Origin: a virus
Length of the DNA: 64,000 nucleotides
Strand: one strand, 5' to 3'
IMG/VR virus record: IMGVR_UViG_3300020179_000026
Span: 1 to 64,000 of that record
Below, in pieces: positions 7,262 to 15,478 of the stretch. The position numbers and the translations under genes were made by a program. Position 1 is the first letter of the stretch; every line of letters begins with the position of its first letter. Below the pieces are notes generated by a model that had not been told where the DNA came from, ran no database searches, and saw only the letters and a list, made by a program, of their open reading frames with translations.

Positions 7262-7495
7262 ATGGTTAAAAAGGCTTATTCCGTGGTTGTGGATGGCGTA
7301 AACAGCCTGCGGGTTTTTGATGCAAATACAGGCACAACCGTAAGATCCCTGAAACTGCAAGAAACCTTACATTCCAGCCCAGTGGTGGTGGGTGACCGGG
7401 TCACGGTCATTGTGCAAAACAGTTCGGGTCATCGCAAAGGCATCATTTTTAAACTGCCTGGTCTTTCTCAAGTTTTTTCATTTCCGGTAGCTTGA
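7262..7495 (+). CDS. Hypothetical 77-aa beta-strand protein
   Basis: A small, strand-rich protein: YSVVVDGVNSLRVFDANTGT, then SSPVVVGDRVTVIVQ and GIIFKLPG. The pattern resembles one or two blades of a PQQ- or WD-type propeller, but it is too short for a complete propeller on its own. It might be an oligomeric head or tail decoration; this is speculation. A late box lies 6 bases before the ATG. It forms a two-gene + strand island between the fibre and spike genes. Confidence 0.6.
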   Translation: MVKKAYSVVVDGVNSLRVFDANTGTTVRSLKLQETLHSSPVVVGDRVTVIVQNSSGHRKGIIFKLPGLSQVFSFPVA

Positions 7496-7503
7496 AAAAC
7501 TTT

Positions 7504-7525
7504 GTGTGTACCTTACGATACACAC
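7504..7525 (+). promoter_or_regulatory. Hairpin abutting start codon 7526
   Basis: Perfect 7-bp inverted repeat GTGTGTA / TACACAC with an 8-base loop, ending immediately before the ATG. It lies in the 30-base gap between two genes and would sit where a ribosome-binding site normally lies. Confidence 0.45.
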
Positions 7526-8029
7526 ATGACAACACTTACATTTAACGACACTGAAAAACCTGCCGATCTGGAAAAATTCCAGACAATCACCTATCCAACT
7601 TTCTTTTTTGGTTTTGCCATAAGAAGCTTATACGATCAAAAACGTTTAAAAATTAAAAATGAATTCAACCCGCAATATATTGTTCACAAATACGGAACCA
7701 AGCCAGAGGAAATCATGTTTCTTTATGGCATTACCGAACCCGTGTCCAATGACGTGTTGCCCTACATTTATCCTTTAAAAAACAATCCTCAAATGAATCA
7801 CGAACAATATGAAGCGGTGTTAAGACCTTTGGATGTGGAATGCAACGACTGTTATTTGTTTTTGGGTAAAAATCTTTATCCGGTAAATTCGTTCTATGCT
7901 CACAGATTTTTTACAAAATCAAATTTTAAAAATATTTCAAACTATTCTGAAATTCTTGAACGAGATGTGGAATTGCCATTGCATCACACAATTGCACCTT
8001 TCCACCTGTTTTTGCTTACTAATTATTGA
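7526..8029 (+). CDS. Hypothetical 167-aa protein
   Basis: The frame can open at a TTG (7502), but that lies inside a hairpin; the ATG at 7526 directly after the hairpin is preferred. The product is aromatic-rich and mixed alpha/beta, with no signal peptide. Cys residues occur in VECNDCY. No family recognised. Its stop overlaps the end of the convergent spike gene by 7 bases. The late box of the upstream gene 7262 probably serves both. Confidence 0.6.
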   Translation: MTTLTFNDTEKPADLEKFQTITYPTFFFGFAIRSLYDQKRLKIKNEFNPQYIVHKYGTKPEEIMFLYGITEPVSNDVLPYIYPLKNNPQMNHEQYEAVLRPLDVECNDCYLFLGKNLYPVNSFYAHRFFTKSNFKNISNYSEILERDVELPLHHTIAPFHLFLLTNY

Positions 8030-10380
8030 CCACCAACGACCGGATCATTTGGGGGATTGCTGCCCTTGATGTTGTAAGCCATGTTTTGAGGTTCTGGAAC
8101 CACTCGATCCGTGTTGTTGCAAGCCTGACCAACATTACGAACATCCTTATTTTCCGAAAGAAGATTAAGGGGAAGATTTTTAAACAAATGGCTGTGACTG
8201 TATGTGAATAAACAATTGTCGTCTGCTGTACCATTTCCGGGTTTTCCTCCAGCTGGTACACGACTATACACTTTTGTCCAATTACCGCATACATCTGGAA
8301 CAAAATCACCCGGGCAGGGGCTAACATATCCTATAACCAATTTTGACATATTATTGCTTTTACCATATACAAAACTTTTTTCAGTTTCCTGGATTTCAAC
8401 CGGGGCAGTAATGTGATTTATCGTTAGTTCTCCTTCAATGTGCGCTCCACCACCGACAACAAGGTTTCTGCTTACCCCTAAACTTGAATCCACCATGACC
8501 TGTTCATAATTGCGCTGACGCAACACGAGAATGTCACTGGTGATAACTGTTCGGTTTCCTCCATCAATATTCAATTCGTACTGAGCTCCGATGTTGGTTT
8601 GTTGACCGGCAATATTGGTTATGGTTCCGCTCATTTCAATCGGACCCAGTGTTTTTATATTGATTCCTCCTGATCCTACCTGAAGAGTATACCGATTACA
8701 GGCATTAACGGTATAATTCCCCCCGGGAAGATCATCTACATGAACAGGCTCGATCAATGGGCTTGGTTTTTGGTTTTCGAATACACCAAGCTCCCCTACC
8801 TGAACTTTATAATTGTAAATTTTACCCTCCGCATCAATCCGTATGCTTCCAAAATCATTCATGACCTGACCAATCATGTCAAATTTATGTTTGGGTATTT
8901 CTGTTACCAAACTTCCTCCTGCTCCCATATTTTCCTCTATTTTCGAAAATTCAACAATTTTGTCCTTGTATAATTGTTCCAGCTTTTTCTTTTCAGGATT
9001 TTCTTCCCATTTACCATCCATGCTGCTGGGGCTAAGTTTTTGACCTTTACAAACGGGACATTGCGGAGGAGGAGGAAATGCTATCAGTTTGGCTGCCGGT
9101 TGTTTTCCTTGAGGATCCACTGTTTCATATTTGTCCACACCATTGCTGCTAAAAGTAACCACCGGAATGATTACTTGGTTAAATTTGTTGTTTACTGCAT
9201 AGTATTTCCGGTCTTTGGAACAAACAGGACAAGGTCCGGGCTTTCCTTTTTGCTTTTGATTGGTACTACTGACACGGTTAGGATCCCCGTCCTTTTTCTT
9301 GGTTCGATCAATTTCAAACAATTGTTTAAGATCCGCAATAGGATCCATCAATGTTTTCCATTGCTGTTGATATTGAGGATCTTGTTCTCCCACCTTAAAA
9401 TAATAATTTCCTTTTACCACGATATCCAAATCACCTCCAACATACAGGCTATTATTACCTTTTACTGTTGTGAATTTGTCCGCCAAAACAAGCTGTTGGT
9501 CGTTTTTTACGGATAATCTGCTTGTGGTTGCATTATTGAATTCCAAAAAAGATCCGGAATAATGGCTAAGTTTCAATACTTCTTTTGTGTCTGTGTTTAC
9601 AAATTCAATAGTTCCTCCTTTTTGAGAAAACACGGATTTATTTCGGTATGTTTCAGCATCTATTTGCTGAACATTTAAAGTTGTATCGTTTTTGTCAAAA
9701 TTTTCGTAGGCACCCGGATAATCTTCCGCCACACCATAGTCATCCTGATAAATTCCATTCCAAGCGGTTTGGCCAAAACTGGTGGCCCAATAAACCGGAC
9801 GCATGGGGTTTCCATCATAAAAGAAAACCCAAAGGTGTGCTCCCACGTTGGGAACACAGAAAACACCCTTGGCCCGGTTACTATAACAGCTGGGAACATA
9901 ACCATATGCATTTGGATTGACATGAGCCACGTTATTTGCCGGAGCAGAATTAAAAGCATCGCTCAAAGGAACAGTAGACCGTTCATAAACGTTTCCAGGT
10001 TTTTCACCTATGCCATCCGTGTTTTGACTAAATGCCGTGGTTTCAAAATTTTCTTGCGGTTTGCAGGTATCGATCAATGAGCTATCGCTGATGGATCCAA
10101 ATTTTTCTGTGGCATTATATCTTCCGCTGGCAGCCCCACCGAAAAGAGGCATGGCACAATCCGCCCAGGGTAATATCTTTTTAAGATCCTCCAATATGTC
10201 ATTGATGCTGCTATTCAAGTTTTGACCAATAAAATTAAATTCCTTATCAACTTGAACTTCGTTCCATTTGTTATAAACCGTGGGAGTCACGTGTGGAACA
10301 AACACTTTGACACGACCTCGTTGTTCCGGGTCGTTGTTTTGAACCACTATGCCCAGATAATGACCATCATATCTTTTCAT
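8023..10380 (-). CDS. 5: Baseplate spike / hub protein, gp5-like, with Cys4 insert
   Basis: A 785-residue protein opening with a gp5/VgrG-type OB fold: GHYLGIVVQNNDPEQRGRVK at about 6-25, and VGAHLWVFFYDGNPMRPVYW at about 179-198. A beta-helix-like region follows (LKLSHYSGSFLEF, GGDLDIVVKGNYY) and resumes after residue 505. Between them, at about 335-505, is an insert with CPVC at 384-387 and 441-444, a likely zinc site. No T4 lysozyme domain is seen between OB fold and helix; murein cleavage may be supplied by the adjacent 3D/CHAP protein. The C-terminus (SHSHLF) recalls cyanophage gp5. It follows the 3D/CHAP gene after 1 base. Confidence 0.75.
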   Translation of the reverse strand: MKRYDGHYLGIVVQNNDPEQRGRVKVFVPHVTPTVYNKWNEVQVDKEFNFIGQNLNSSINDILEDLKKILPWADCAMPLFGGAASGRYNATEKFGSISDSSLIDTCKPQENFETTAFSQNTDGIGEKPGNVYERSTVPLSDAFNSAPANNVAHVNPNAYGYVPSCYSNRAKGVFCVPNVGAHLWVFFYDGNPMRPVYWATSFGQTAWNGIYQDDYGVAEDYPGAYENFDKNDTTLNVQQIDAETYRNKSVFSQKGGTIEFVNTDTKEVLKLSHYSGSFLEFNNATTSRLSVKNDQQLVLADKFTTVKGNNSLYVGGDLDIVVKGNYYFKVGEQDPQYQQQWKTLMDPIADLKQLFEIDRTKKKDGDPNRVSSTNQKQKGKPGPCPVCSKDRKYYAVNNKFNQVIIPVVTFSSNGVDKYETVDPQGKQPAAKLIAFPPPPQCPVCKGQKLSPSSMDGKWEENPEKKKLEQLYKDKIVEFSKIEENMGAGGSLVTEIPKHKFDMIGQVMNDFGSIRIDAEGKIYNYKVQVGELGVFENQKPSPLIEPVHVDDLPGGNYTVNACNRYTLQVGSGGINIKTLGPIEMSGTITNIAGQQTNIGAQYELNIDGGNRTVITSDILVLRQRNYEQVMVDSSLGVSRNLVVGGGAHIEGELTINHITAPVEIQETEKSFVYGKSNNMSKLVIGYVSPCPGDFVPDVCGNWTKVYSRVPAGGKPGNGTADDNCLFTYSHSHLFKNLPLNLLSENKDVRNVGQACNNTDRVVPEPQNMAYNIKGSNPPNDPVVGGQ

Positions 10381-10381
10381 A

Positions 10382-12181
10382 TCATGCGTTTCCTGCTGCC
10401 TTCAACAATTGGTCTGCAGAAGGATTTTTCAATTGTTTATAACCTTCGGGATAGTATGCCTGAATAAATTTACCGGAACCTTTCTTTCCCAATTCCACGG
10501 TTCTTGCATAAACTCCGCTTTTAGGAGGTTGAACGGTGGCACTTTGGGTTCCGCCTCCGGACAGTACATTTTTTTCAAAATTCAATCGTGATTTCTCCGT
10601 ATCAAAATATATATCAACTGTTAAGGTTTTTACCTCTTGTTGAGCTTGAGAATTCTGGTCCTTTAGTCGAATAACATTTCTTACAGAGCTGCCATTTTTC
10701 CTATTCTTTCGGAAAACACCCTGACCCTCCCGATCCATGTCCCGACCACTGGTATTGCCTTCAATGGTTGTGAATGAACCGTCTGAATTCACAGTTTCAA
10801 CAATACCGGTATGACTGTATTTGTATGTGATAATATCACCAGGTTGCAGAGGTTTTTCACCATATCTAAATATTTCTGCTTTGCCGCTTTTTGCAAATTC
10901 TTCCATGCCATATGCTTTCATGGTGGCAGGAGCAGGTACATTTGTTCCAGCAGTTGCTTGTTGTGTCACGGCACTGACAAATCCTGCACACCACGGTTGG
11001 CCCTGAGATCCACCTCCTGCCTGGAAAAACGGATTTAATTGTGCTCCAGTATTTGTGCTTCCCCTTTCTGTCACCCCCAGATAACTTTGAGCGGCTTGCA
11101 CTGTTCTTTGACCAACTGTGCTGCCTTTGTTAAAATCAACATTACTTGGGTAATATGATTGAGTTCCGTCCCCTTTTACAATTCCCCGTTTTCTGGCAGC
11201 AGTTTGTTCCACAACCGCTGTTCCGGTATCCATAGCAACCCGTGTTCCAATGGCCGGATTGTCAAAAACAATTTTGCTTCCATAAGGAATTTGACTTGGA
11301 TCCACCGCACAACTTACACCTTCAATAAGATTGTTTTTTCCGGTTGAACTGGTTTTGGCTTGGGACCACTCATCACCGCCTGCTCCTAATTTTTCTTCAG
11401 CACTATATGTGGTAATCACCGCGTTAATTCTAAAATCGTTTGGGGATACTGCGTTGGGAACCACCGGACCTGCTTTGACCTGAACATTGTCTCCGCCCGT
11501 AAATCCTTTTTGATAACTTTGAGCATTTTGTTTGACCTGGGTGTTAAGATTTAAGGTTGCATTGGTGGATCCTTTTTGAATAAAATTACCAAAGGAGGCA
11601 GGATTTGTTGCGAGATCCCGGGCTGTTTTTGGTGAAAATTGGGAAGGAACGCTGGTTTGAATGCTGTTGAGCAGGGAACTGACATTTGAAACATTTTGTA
11701 TGCCTTGCAAATTTCCCAAAACCTGCTGACGAGCAAAATCAAAATTACCTGCATTGAATGATGCAAATTTGGAAAAAGTGTTGGAAAATGTGCTTGCGAT
11801 ATCAACTTCACCTCCGGCAAAATTAGGTATTTGAAAATTATTTCCCAAATAAGACTGAACCAAACCTTGAAGTTGATTGGTTATGTTCAATCCCTGGGTC
11901 ACGCTCGCTATGGTTTGATCCAAAACCTGGGGAGATGGTAATTGTGGTAAAAAATCTGTTATGGGCAAATAATCCTTAATATTTCCAAATTGCATGCCAA
12001 AATTGCTCATGTTTGAAAATTGAGCAGGAAGTTGAACTGAACCAAAAATGGTTTCTGGATTAAGCTGGCTCAATTGTTTAGACAAATCATCCAGGGAAGG
12101 AACCGACAGGATCTTTTCAAGCTGGGAAAGATTCATTTCCGGAGCTAATTTTGTCAATAATGCAGCAGGAATTTCAGGCAT
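10382..12181 (-). CDS. Tail-associated murein enzyme: 3D domain interrupted by CHAP
   Basis: A 599-residue protein. Residues 1-245 are a Leu/Gln/Asn-rich helical region. A 3D domain starts at about 253 with Asp294 (AVDPSQIP) and Asp318 (AMDTGTA). It breaks off near 333 and resumes at about 518 with the third aspartate, Asp522 (VDIYFDTEKSRLNF). The break is filled by a CHAP/NlpC-type amidase, about 357-507, with catalytic candidates Cys398 (QPWCAGF) and His457 (YSHTGIV). Two cell-wall activities are thus nested in one chain. Location next to the gp5-like gene suggests it rides on the tail tip and opens the cell wall during DNA entry. A late box lies 11 bases before the ATG. Confidence 0.7.
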   Translation of the reverse strand: MPEIPAALLTKLAPEMNLSQLEKILSVPSLDDLSKQLSQLNPETIFGSVQLPAQFSNMSNFGMQFGNIKDYLPITDFLPQLPSPQVLDQTIASVTQGLNITNQLQGLVQSYLGNNFQIPNFAGGEVDIASTFSNTFSKFASFNAGNFDFARQQVLGNLQGIQNVSNVSSLLNSIQTSVPSQFSPKTARDLATNPASFGNFIQKGSTNATLNLNTQVKQNAQSYQKGFTGGDNVQVKAGPVVPNAVSPNDFRINAVITTYSAEEKLGAGGDEWSQAKTSSTGKNNLIEGVSCAVDPSQIPYGSKIVFDNPAIGTRVAMDTGTAVVEQTAARKRGIVKGDGTQSYYPSNVDFNKGSTVGQRTVQAAQSYLGVTERGSTNTGAQLNPFFQAGGGSQGQPWCAGFVSAVTQQATAGTNVPAPATMKAYGMEEFAKSGKAEIFRYGEKPLQPGDIITYKYSHTGIVETVNSDGSFTTIEGNTSGRDMDREGQGVFRKNRKNGSSVRNVIRLKDQNSQAQQEVKTLTVDIYFDTEKSRLNFEKNVLSGGGTQSATVQPPKSGVYARTVELGKKGSGKFIQAYYPEGYKQLKNPSADQLLKAAGNA

Positions 12182-12192
12182 AATACTAGAAA

Positions 12193-12198
12193 TATTTA
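12193..12198 (-). promoter_or_regulatory. Late-promoter box, 11 nt before ATG 12181
   Basis: CATAAATATTTC on the minus strand. On the plus strand the same bases precede a 17-codon frame (12198-12251) ahead of the kinase gene. Confidence 0.4.
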
Positions 12199-12256
12199 TG
12201 AAACAAAACCCTTTTGCAATATTGAAAAACCCTTATGGTTTAGTAACATAAAACAG

Positions 12257-12814
12257 TTGAAAATAGCATTTTCCGGCCCTCAAGCATCTGGCAAAAGCAC
12301 ACTGATACGACACTTGCTGGATAATTTCCTTAATAAGGAGGATTATCTTTTTATCAAAGGAGGTGCCCGCAAACTGAAAGATCATGGATTTGAAATCAAT
12401 GAAAAAGGTACGGATCTTTCGCAAGTTTTGCTTTTCAATTCATATATTGATGATATTGTAGTGAAGCCAAAAGAAAAAGCATCCAAACATTACATTTATG
12501 ATCGGTGGTTGTTGGATGGTGTTGTTTACTGTGATTGGAGCGTGAGTATCGGCAAAAATTCTCCGTGGGTGTATGATTACGGTCAACTCATGCTGAAAAT
12601 GTTACACACCGAAATAGATGTTCTTTTTTATTGTGATACAGAAGGTGTGCCGGTTGAGAATGATGATTACCGGAATACTGATGAAGAATACCGGACAGTG
12701 ATACAGGCTATTTTTGAAAACTATCTGAAAGAACCAATAGTAAAATTTAAAAAAGTTGTGAGATTATCAGGATCTTTGAAGGATAGAACTTCAAAAGTTT
12801 TAAGTGAGCTTTAG
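12257..12814 (+). CDS. P-loop AAA/NadR-like kinase
   Basis: A 185-residue protein with a Walker A loop GPQASGKST (7-15) and YIYDRWLLDGVVY (about 76-88). It resembles the AAA_28 / NadR-type nucleotide or cofactor kinases common in phages. The only usable start in frame is TTG at 12257; no ATG lies upstream before a stop. A 17-codon frame (12198-12251) ends 5 bases earlier and could couple translation to this TTG. There is no late box in phase. Its stop overlaps the end of the convergent minus gene 12811. Likely role: phosphorylating a nucleotide or nicotinamide metabolite; substrate unknown. Confidence 0.7.
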   Translation: MKIAFSGPQASGKSTLIRHLLDNFLNKEDYLFIKGGARKLKDHGFEINEKGTDLSQVLLFNSYIDDIVVKPKEKASKHYIYDRWLLDGVVYCDWSVSIGKNSPWVYDYGQLMLKMLHTEIDVLFYCDTEGVPVENDDYRNTDEEYRTVIQAIFENYLKEPIVKFKKVVRLSGSLKDRTSKVLSEL

Positions 12815-13227
12815 AGATAGCCCAGAAGACTTAGACGACGAATATTAGGAGAAACAGACTCATCACCATTATTTGTCAACGTTTGCAATGCAGGGGAGAG
12901 GTGCACCATCCCAGTGTTTGCAGTAAACAGAGAACTTGTACGGTTCTTGTAAATGATAGCAAATTGTACACCTTGATAAGCACTATCAACACGCAATCTG
13001 ATGCTATTCGGTCCTACCACACCAGAAGCAACAGTATTAGCAGATAGTGTTACTAATTGACCTGTTAATGCAACTGGAGCATTATTGAATGCAACAGATT
13101 CTACATTTGACCCAACAATGTGAAGTGCAACTCCTGCAGTACTCAAACTGTAATTATTGGTTGCTGTCATATCCGGATTAAAATTATCCGGATCTAAAAC
13201 TTGATTGGGGAAACTTAGTATTGCCAT
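12811..13227 (-). CDS. Hypothetical 138-aa structural protein
   Basis: A beta-rich protein (VALHIVGSNVESVAF, VALTGQLVTLSANTV, IRLRVDSAYQGVQFAIIYKN) with Ala, Val, Ser and Asn dominating and no charged clusters. This composition fits an exported virion surface or decoration protein. It lies downstream of the capsid, scaffold and holin-like genes. A TAAATA box is 6 bases before the ATG, arguing for late expression. No family recognised. Confidence 0.65.
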   Translation of the reverse strand: MAILSFPNQVLDPDNFNPDMTATNNYSLSTAGVALHIVGSNVESVAFNNAPVALTGQLVTLSANTVASGVVGPNSIRLRVDSAYQGVQFAIIYKNRTSSLFTANTGMVHLSPALQTLTNNGDESVSPNIRRLSLLGYL

Positions 13228-13233
13228 ATAATA

Positions 13234-13239
13234 TATTTA
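13234..13239 (-). promoter_or_regulatory. Late-promoter box, 6 nt before ATG 13227
   Basis: AATAAATATATTATATG on the minus strand: TAAATA, six bases, ATG. The spacer is identical to that of the tube gene at 47703. Confidence 0.6.
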
Positions 13240-13251
13240 TTGTTTTTTGTT

Positions 13252-13461
13252 TTAAATTCCTAATTTTGTTTTTAAAATATCCCAAGCGAAAGTTGCTAAT
13301 GCTGAAATAGTTATTGCACCACCTACTATTTTTGTTTTAAATTTTTCTATATTGTTAAGACGGTTATGATGATCGTCCATTTTGTTAATCACATGGTCCA
13401 ATTTAGTTTCTATGCGAGTTACACGTTCCCGTACTTCTATAATGTCATCTTGATAAGCCAT
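13252..13461 (-). CDS. Holin-like protein (XhlA-type topology)
   Basis: A 69-residue protein. Residues 7-42 form a heptad-like coiled coil (VRERVTRIETKLDHVINKMD), followed by one hydrophobic segment (about 45-65, IVGGAITISALATFAWDIL) and a short basic tail. This layout matches the haemolysin XhlA / small phage holin group, which permeabilises the inner membrane at lysis. It could supply the holin needed by the two cytoplasmic endolysin candidates. A TAAATA box is 15 bases before the ATG. Membrane anchoring for another purpose is possible. Confidence 0.6.
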   Translation of the reverse strand: MAYQDDIIEVRERVTRIETKLDHVINKMDDHHNRLNNIEKFKTKIVGGAITISALATFAWDILKTKLGI

Positions 13462-13486
13462 ATATCTTGTTTTTAATATTTATTAA

Positions 13487-13783
13487 TTATGACACGGGAA
13501 TTGTAAGAATTTTAGGTAAAAACTTAATATTTTCTGGATCAAATTGTTTCATGGTTTCTAGCTTTGGGTGTATCATTTTGTGCCACACCCGACTGGCATT
13601 TTCATATCTTTTTGACAAAATCTCCTTTTTTTCTTCAGGAGAATATAATATATTATTTTCTATTTTGTATGTGTTTTCGATATATTTGTTAAGTTCACTA
13701 ATCAAGTTTTTTAAAATATCAAATTCATGTTCTCCATTATATGGAATGTTAAATTCTTTGAGAAAAAACTGCTTAAACTTCAT
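13487..13783 (-). CDS. Hypothetical 98-aa protein after major capsid gene
   Basis: Several in-frame starts exist. The ATG at 13783 is favoured because a TAAATA box precedes it by exactly 5 bases; ATG 13786 is the alternative. The product is charged and helical (SPEEKKEILSKRYENASRVW) with no recognised family. It lies directly after the capsid-gene terminator. Confidence 0.55.
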   Translation of the reverse strand: MKFKQFFLKEFNIPYNGEHEFDILKNLISELNKYIENTYKIENNILYSPEEKKEILSKRYENASRVWHKMIHPKLETMKQFDPENIKFLPKILTIPVS

Positions 13784-13788
13784 CATAT

Positions 13789-13794
13789 TATTTA
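13789..13794 (-). promoter_or_regulatory. Late-promoter box, 5 nt before ATG 13783
   Basis: Tandem TATAAATATAAATA on the minus strand immediately after the T-run of the capsid terminator. Confidence 0.6.
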
Positions 13795-13809
13795 TATTTA
13801 TATAGATAT

Positions 13810-13840
13810 AAAAAAAGAAGGGAGTCGCAAGACTCCCTTC
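13810..13840 (-). terminator. Rho-independent terminator of the major capsid operon
   Basis: Perfect 10-bp stem GAAGGGAGTC / GACTCCCTTC with a 4-base loop (13817-13840), followed on the minus strand by seven T (13810-13816). It lies 63 bases past the capsid stop codon. Confidence 0.9.
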
Positions 13841-13902
13841 TTTAAACTTCACGGGACTTACCGTGTGAAAAAAATTTCTTTTCCACTCAGTGACTACTTT
13901 TT

Positions 13903-15399
13903 TTAGAAGTAGACGCTTTGTGTGGCCGGTGTGAACGGCTGACCCAGACCCACGACAATAATGACGTGGTAGTACAGGTTAGCCCCGAAAATATTATCCA
14001 CAACGCCGTAACGAGTCATCAATCCAACGCGAGGCGAGAAGTCGTTAGGACCAATCGTGCGCTGAACGAGGACTGGGATGTACGGGCAATAGATAATACC
14101 TGTGTCGTAATACTCCGGACCCTTGTAGCCCAGAAGGGCGTACTCGAGACGGGTGCTGCGCTGCGGATTCGAGCCGGAAAAAGGAAATGCTCCTTGATTT
14201 TCGGCTTGAGCGTCAGTGCGTGTATCACGATACACATTGAACCGACCACCGAGATTACCGACCTTGGCCACGCCAACAGGTTGAGTGTTGACATTGCCTT
14301 GGACCGGAACCCACTGGAACTCAGGAAGCATTTCCAGAATTGCGCAAACGCGGGGTGTGGCGACAACAAAGTTGGCGGCACCACGACGGTTACGAACTGC
14401 AATACGGTTGGCTTCGATGATCAGTCTCTGGTAGAAGTCGCGATTGCGTTCAACTAGCCAGCGACCGTCTGCGGAAGCCGGGGACCATACGGAATATCCT
14501 GAGCCGTAGCCTGCATTGAGGGCAACCTGAATCATACGAATGATCATCTCACGGTCGATTTCTGCTTGTAGCTCATAGCTCATAGCATTGGTCAACTCTG
14601 TGTCGATGTCGATACCATTCATATTCTTCAAGTCTTGCTCAAGTTCTACGGACCAGCGAGCGGCGAGCCTACGTGTTCCGGCTTCGACTGCGGTTTTCTC
14701 GAAAGAAACCTCAATCTGAGGAATACGACCGGTAAGTTCGAACTGGCTCAGAATCTGGGCAACGCCCTGATCGCTGCCCTGTATCGAAAATTCATTCGAA
14801 TACGGCTGTGAAGGGGAAGCACCGGATAGCTGAGAAGACGATGTACCAGTGAAGCGTGTGTCGAGGAATTGGTAACCCAATTCAGCGCCATTCGCTTGGC
14901 TGTAAGGAACGCCCAAGGAGCCGTTCGCGTTGGTTCCGCTGCCGTCCACGCCTGTGTTACCCAGCTGTTTGCCAAGGTACTTGTAGCGCAGAGCGAAAGC
15001 AAGACCCACCGGACCGCTCATGGGCTGTACGCCTACGATCTCGTTGGTGATTAGTTCGGGGAATGTACGACGAATCATCGGAATCAGAATCTTCGGCAGA
15101 CGAGCATCACCCTGGGCATAGTTGTCACCCGAGGTGATCTTGCCAGGAGGATTGAATGCCGCACCGATAGAAGCTCCACTACCGAAGACACCACCGTTAC
15201 CGGCGGTATTATCTTCGTTAATCATGCACCATTGCTCTTGGTTTTCCAAAAGCATGGCGGTGTTGAGACGTGTGTGATCGTCTTCGATGGCCCGGACGGA
15301 ATCCGAGGTGTAATCGAGAACGGGTGCCCACTTCTCAAGGAGGGTCTTGGCGCGAGACTGATTGATGTAACTCGTGGGAGGAGCGATACGCTTACTCAT
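13903..15399 (-). CDS. 23: Major capsid protein, gp23-like
   Basis: A 498-residue protein (T4 gp23: 521) with features of T4-type HK97-fold capsid proteins: an N-terminal LLEKWAPVLD, a PKILIPMIRRTFPELITNEIVGVQPM-type stretch (residues about 105-130), repeated aromatic/Gly segments, and the C-terminal YYHVIIVVGL. The N-terminal piece is probably removed by the gp21 protease. Unlike its neighbours it has a canonical Shine-Dalgarno (AAGGAG, 10 bases before ATG) and a GC-richer, more biased codon choice, both fitting very high expression. A hairpin (15432-15446) precedes it and a strong terminator follows. Confidence 0.9.
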   Translation of the reverse strand: MSKRIAPPTSYINQSRAKTLLEKWAPVLDYTSDSVRAIEDDHTRLNTAMLLENQEQWCMINEDNTAGNGGVFGSGASIGAAFNPPGKITSGDNYAQGDARLPKILIPMIRRTFPELITNEIVGVQPMSGPVGLAFALRYKYLGKQLGNTGVDGSGTNANGSLGVPYSQANGAELGYQFLDTRFTGTSSSQLSGASPSQPYSNEFSIQGSDQGVAQILSQFELTGRIPQIEVSFEKTAVEAGTRRLAARWSVELEQDLKNMNGIDIDTELTNAMSYELQAEIDREMIIRMIQVALNAGYGSGYSVWSPASADGRWLVERNRDFYQRLIIEANRIAVRNRRGAANFVVATPRVCAILEMLPEFQWVPVQGNVNTQPVGVAKVGNLGGRFNVYRDTRTDAQAENQGAFPFSGSNPQRSTRLEYALLGYKGPEYYDTGIIYCPYIPVLVQRTIGPNDFSPRVGLMTRYGVVDNIFGANLYYHVIIVVGLGQPFTPATQSVYF

Positions 15400-15401
15400 T
15401 T

Positions 15402-15418
15402 ATTACATTCTCCTTTAT
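15402..15418 (-). promoter_or_regulatory. Strong Shine-Dalgarno and TATAAA upstream of capsid gene
   Basis: On the minus strand, TATAAAGGAGAATG lies just before the capsid start. AAGGAG is at optimal distance from ATG 15399. This is the exception to the leaderless-type starts of most late genes. Confidence 0.65.
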
Positions 15419-15431
15419 AGTAAATTCGACC

Positions 15432-15446
15432 GGTAGCAATGCTACC
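15432..15446 (-). other. Hairpin between scaffold and capsid genes
   Basis: Perfect inverted repeat GGTAGC / GCTACC with a 3-base loop, in the 79-base gap. It may protect or process the capsid mRNA 5' end, or weakly attenuate read-through from the scaffold gene. No T-run follows. Confidence 0.45.
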
Positions 15447-15478
15447 AAATAATCTCAGGCTTAAAACCTCAGAAATGT

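Noticed and set aside
8974-9516. 180-codon + strand frame
   Set aside because: Antisense to the gp5-like gene, Phe/Leu-rich without domain pattern; a shadow frame.
13918-14457. 179-codon + strand frame
   Set aside because: Antisense to the capsid gene, a by-product of its biased codons.
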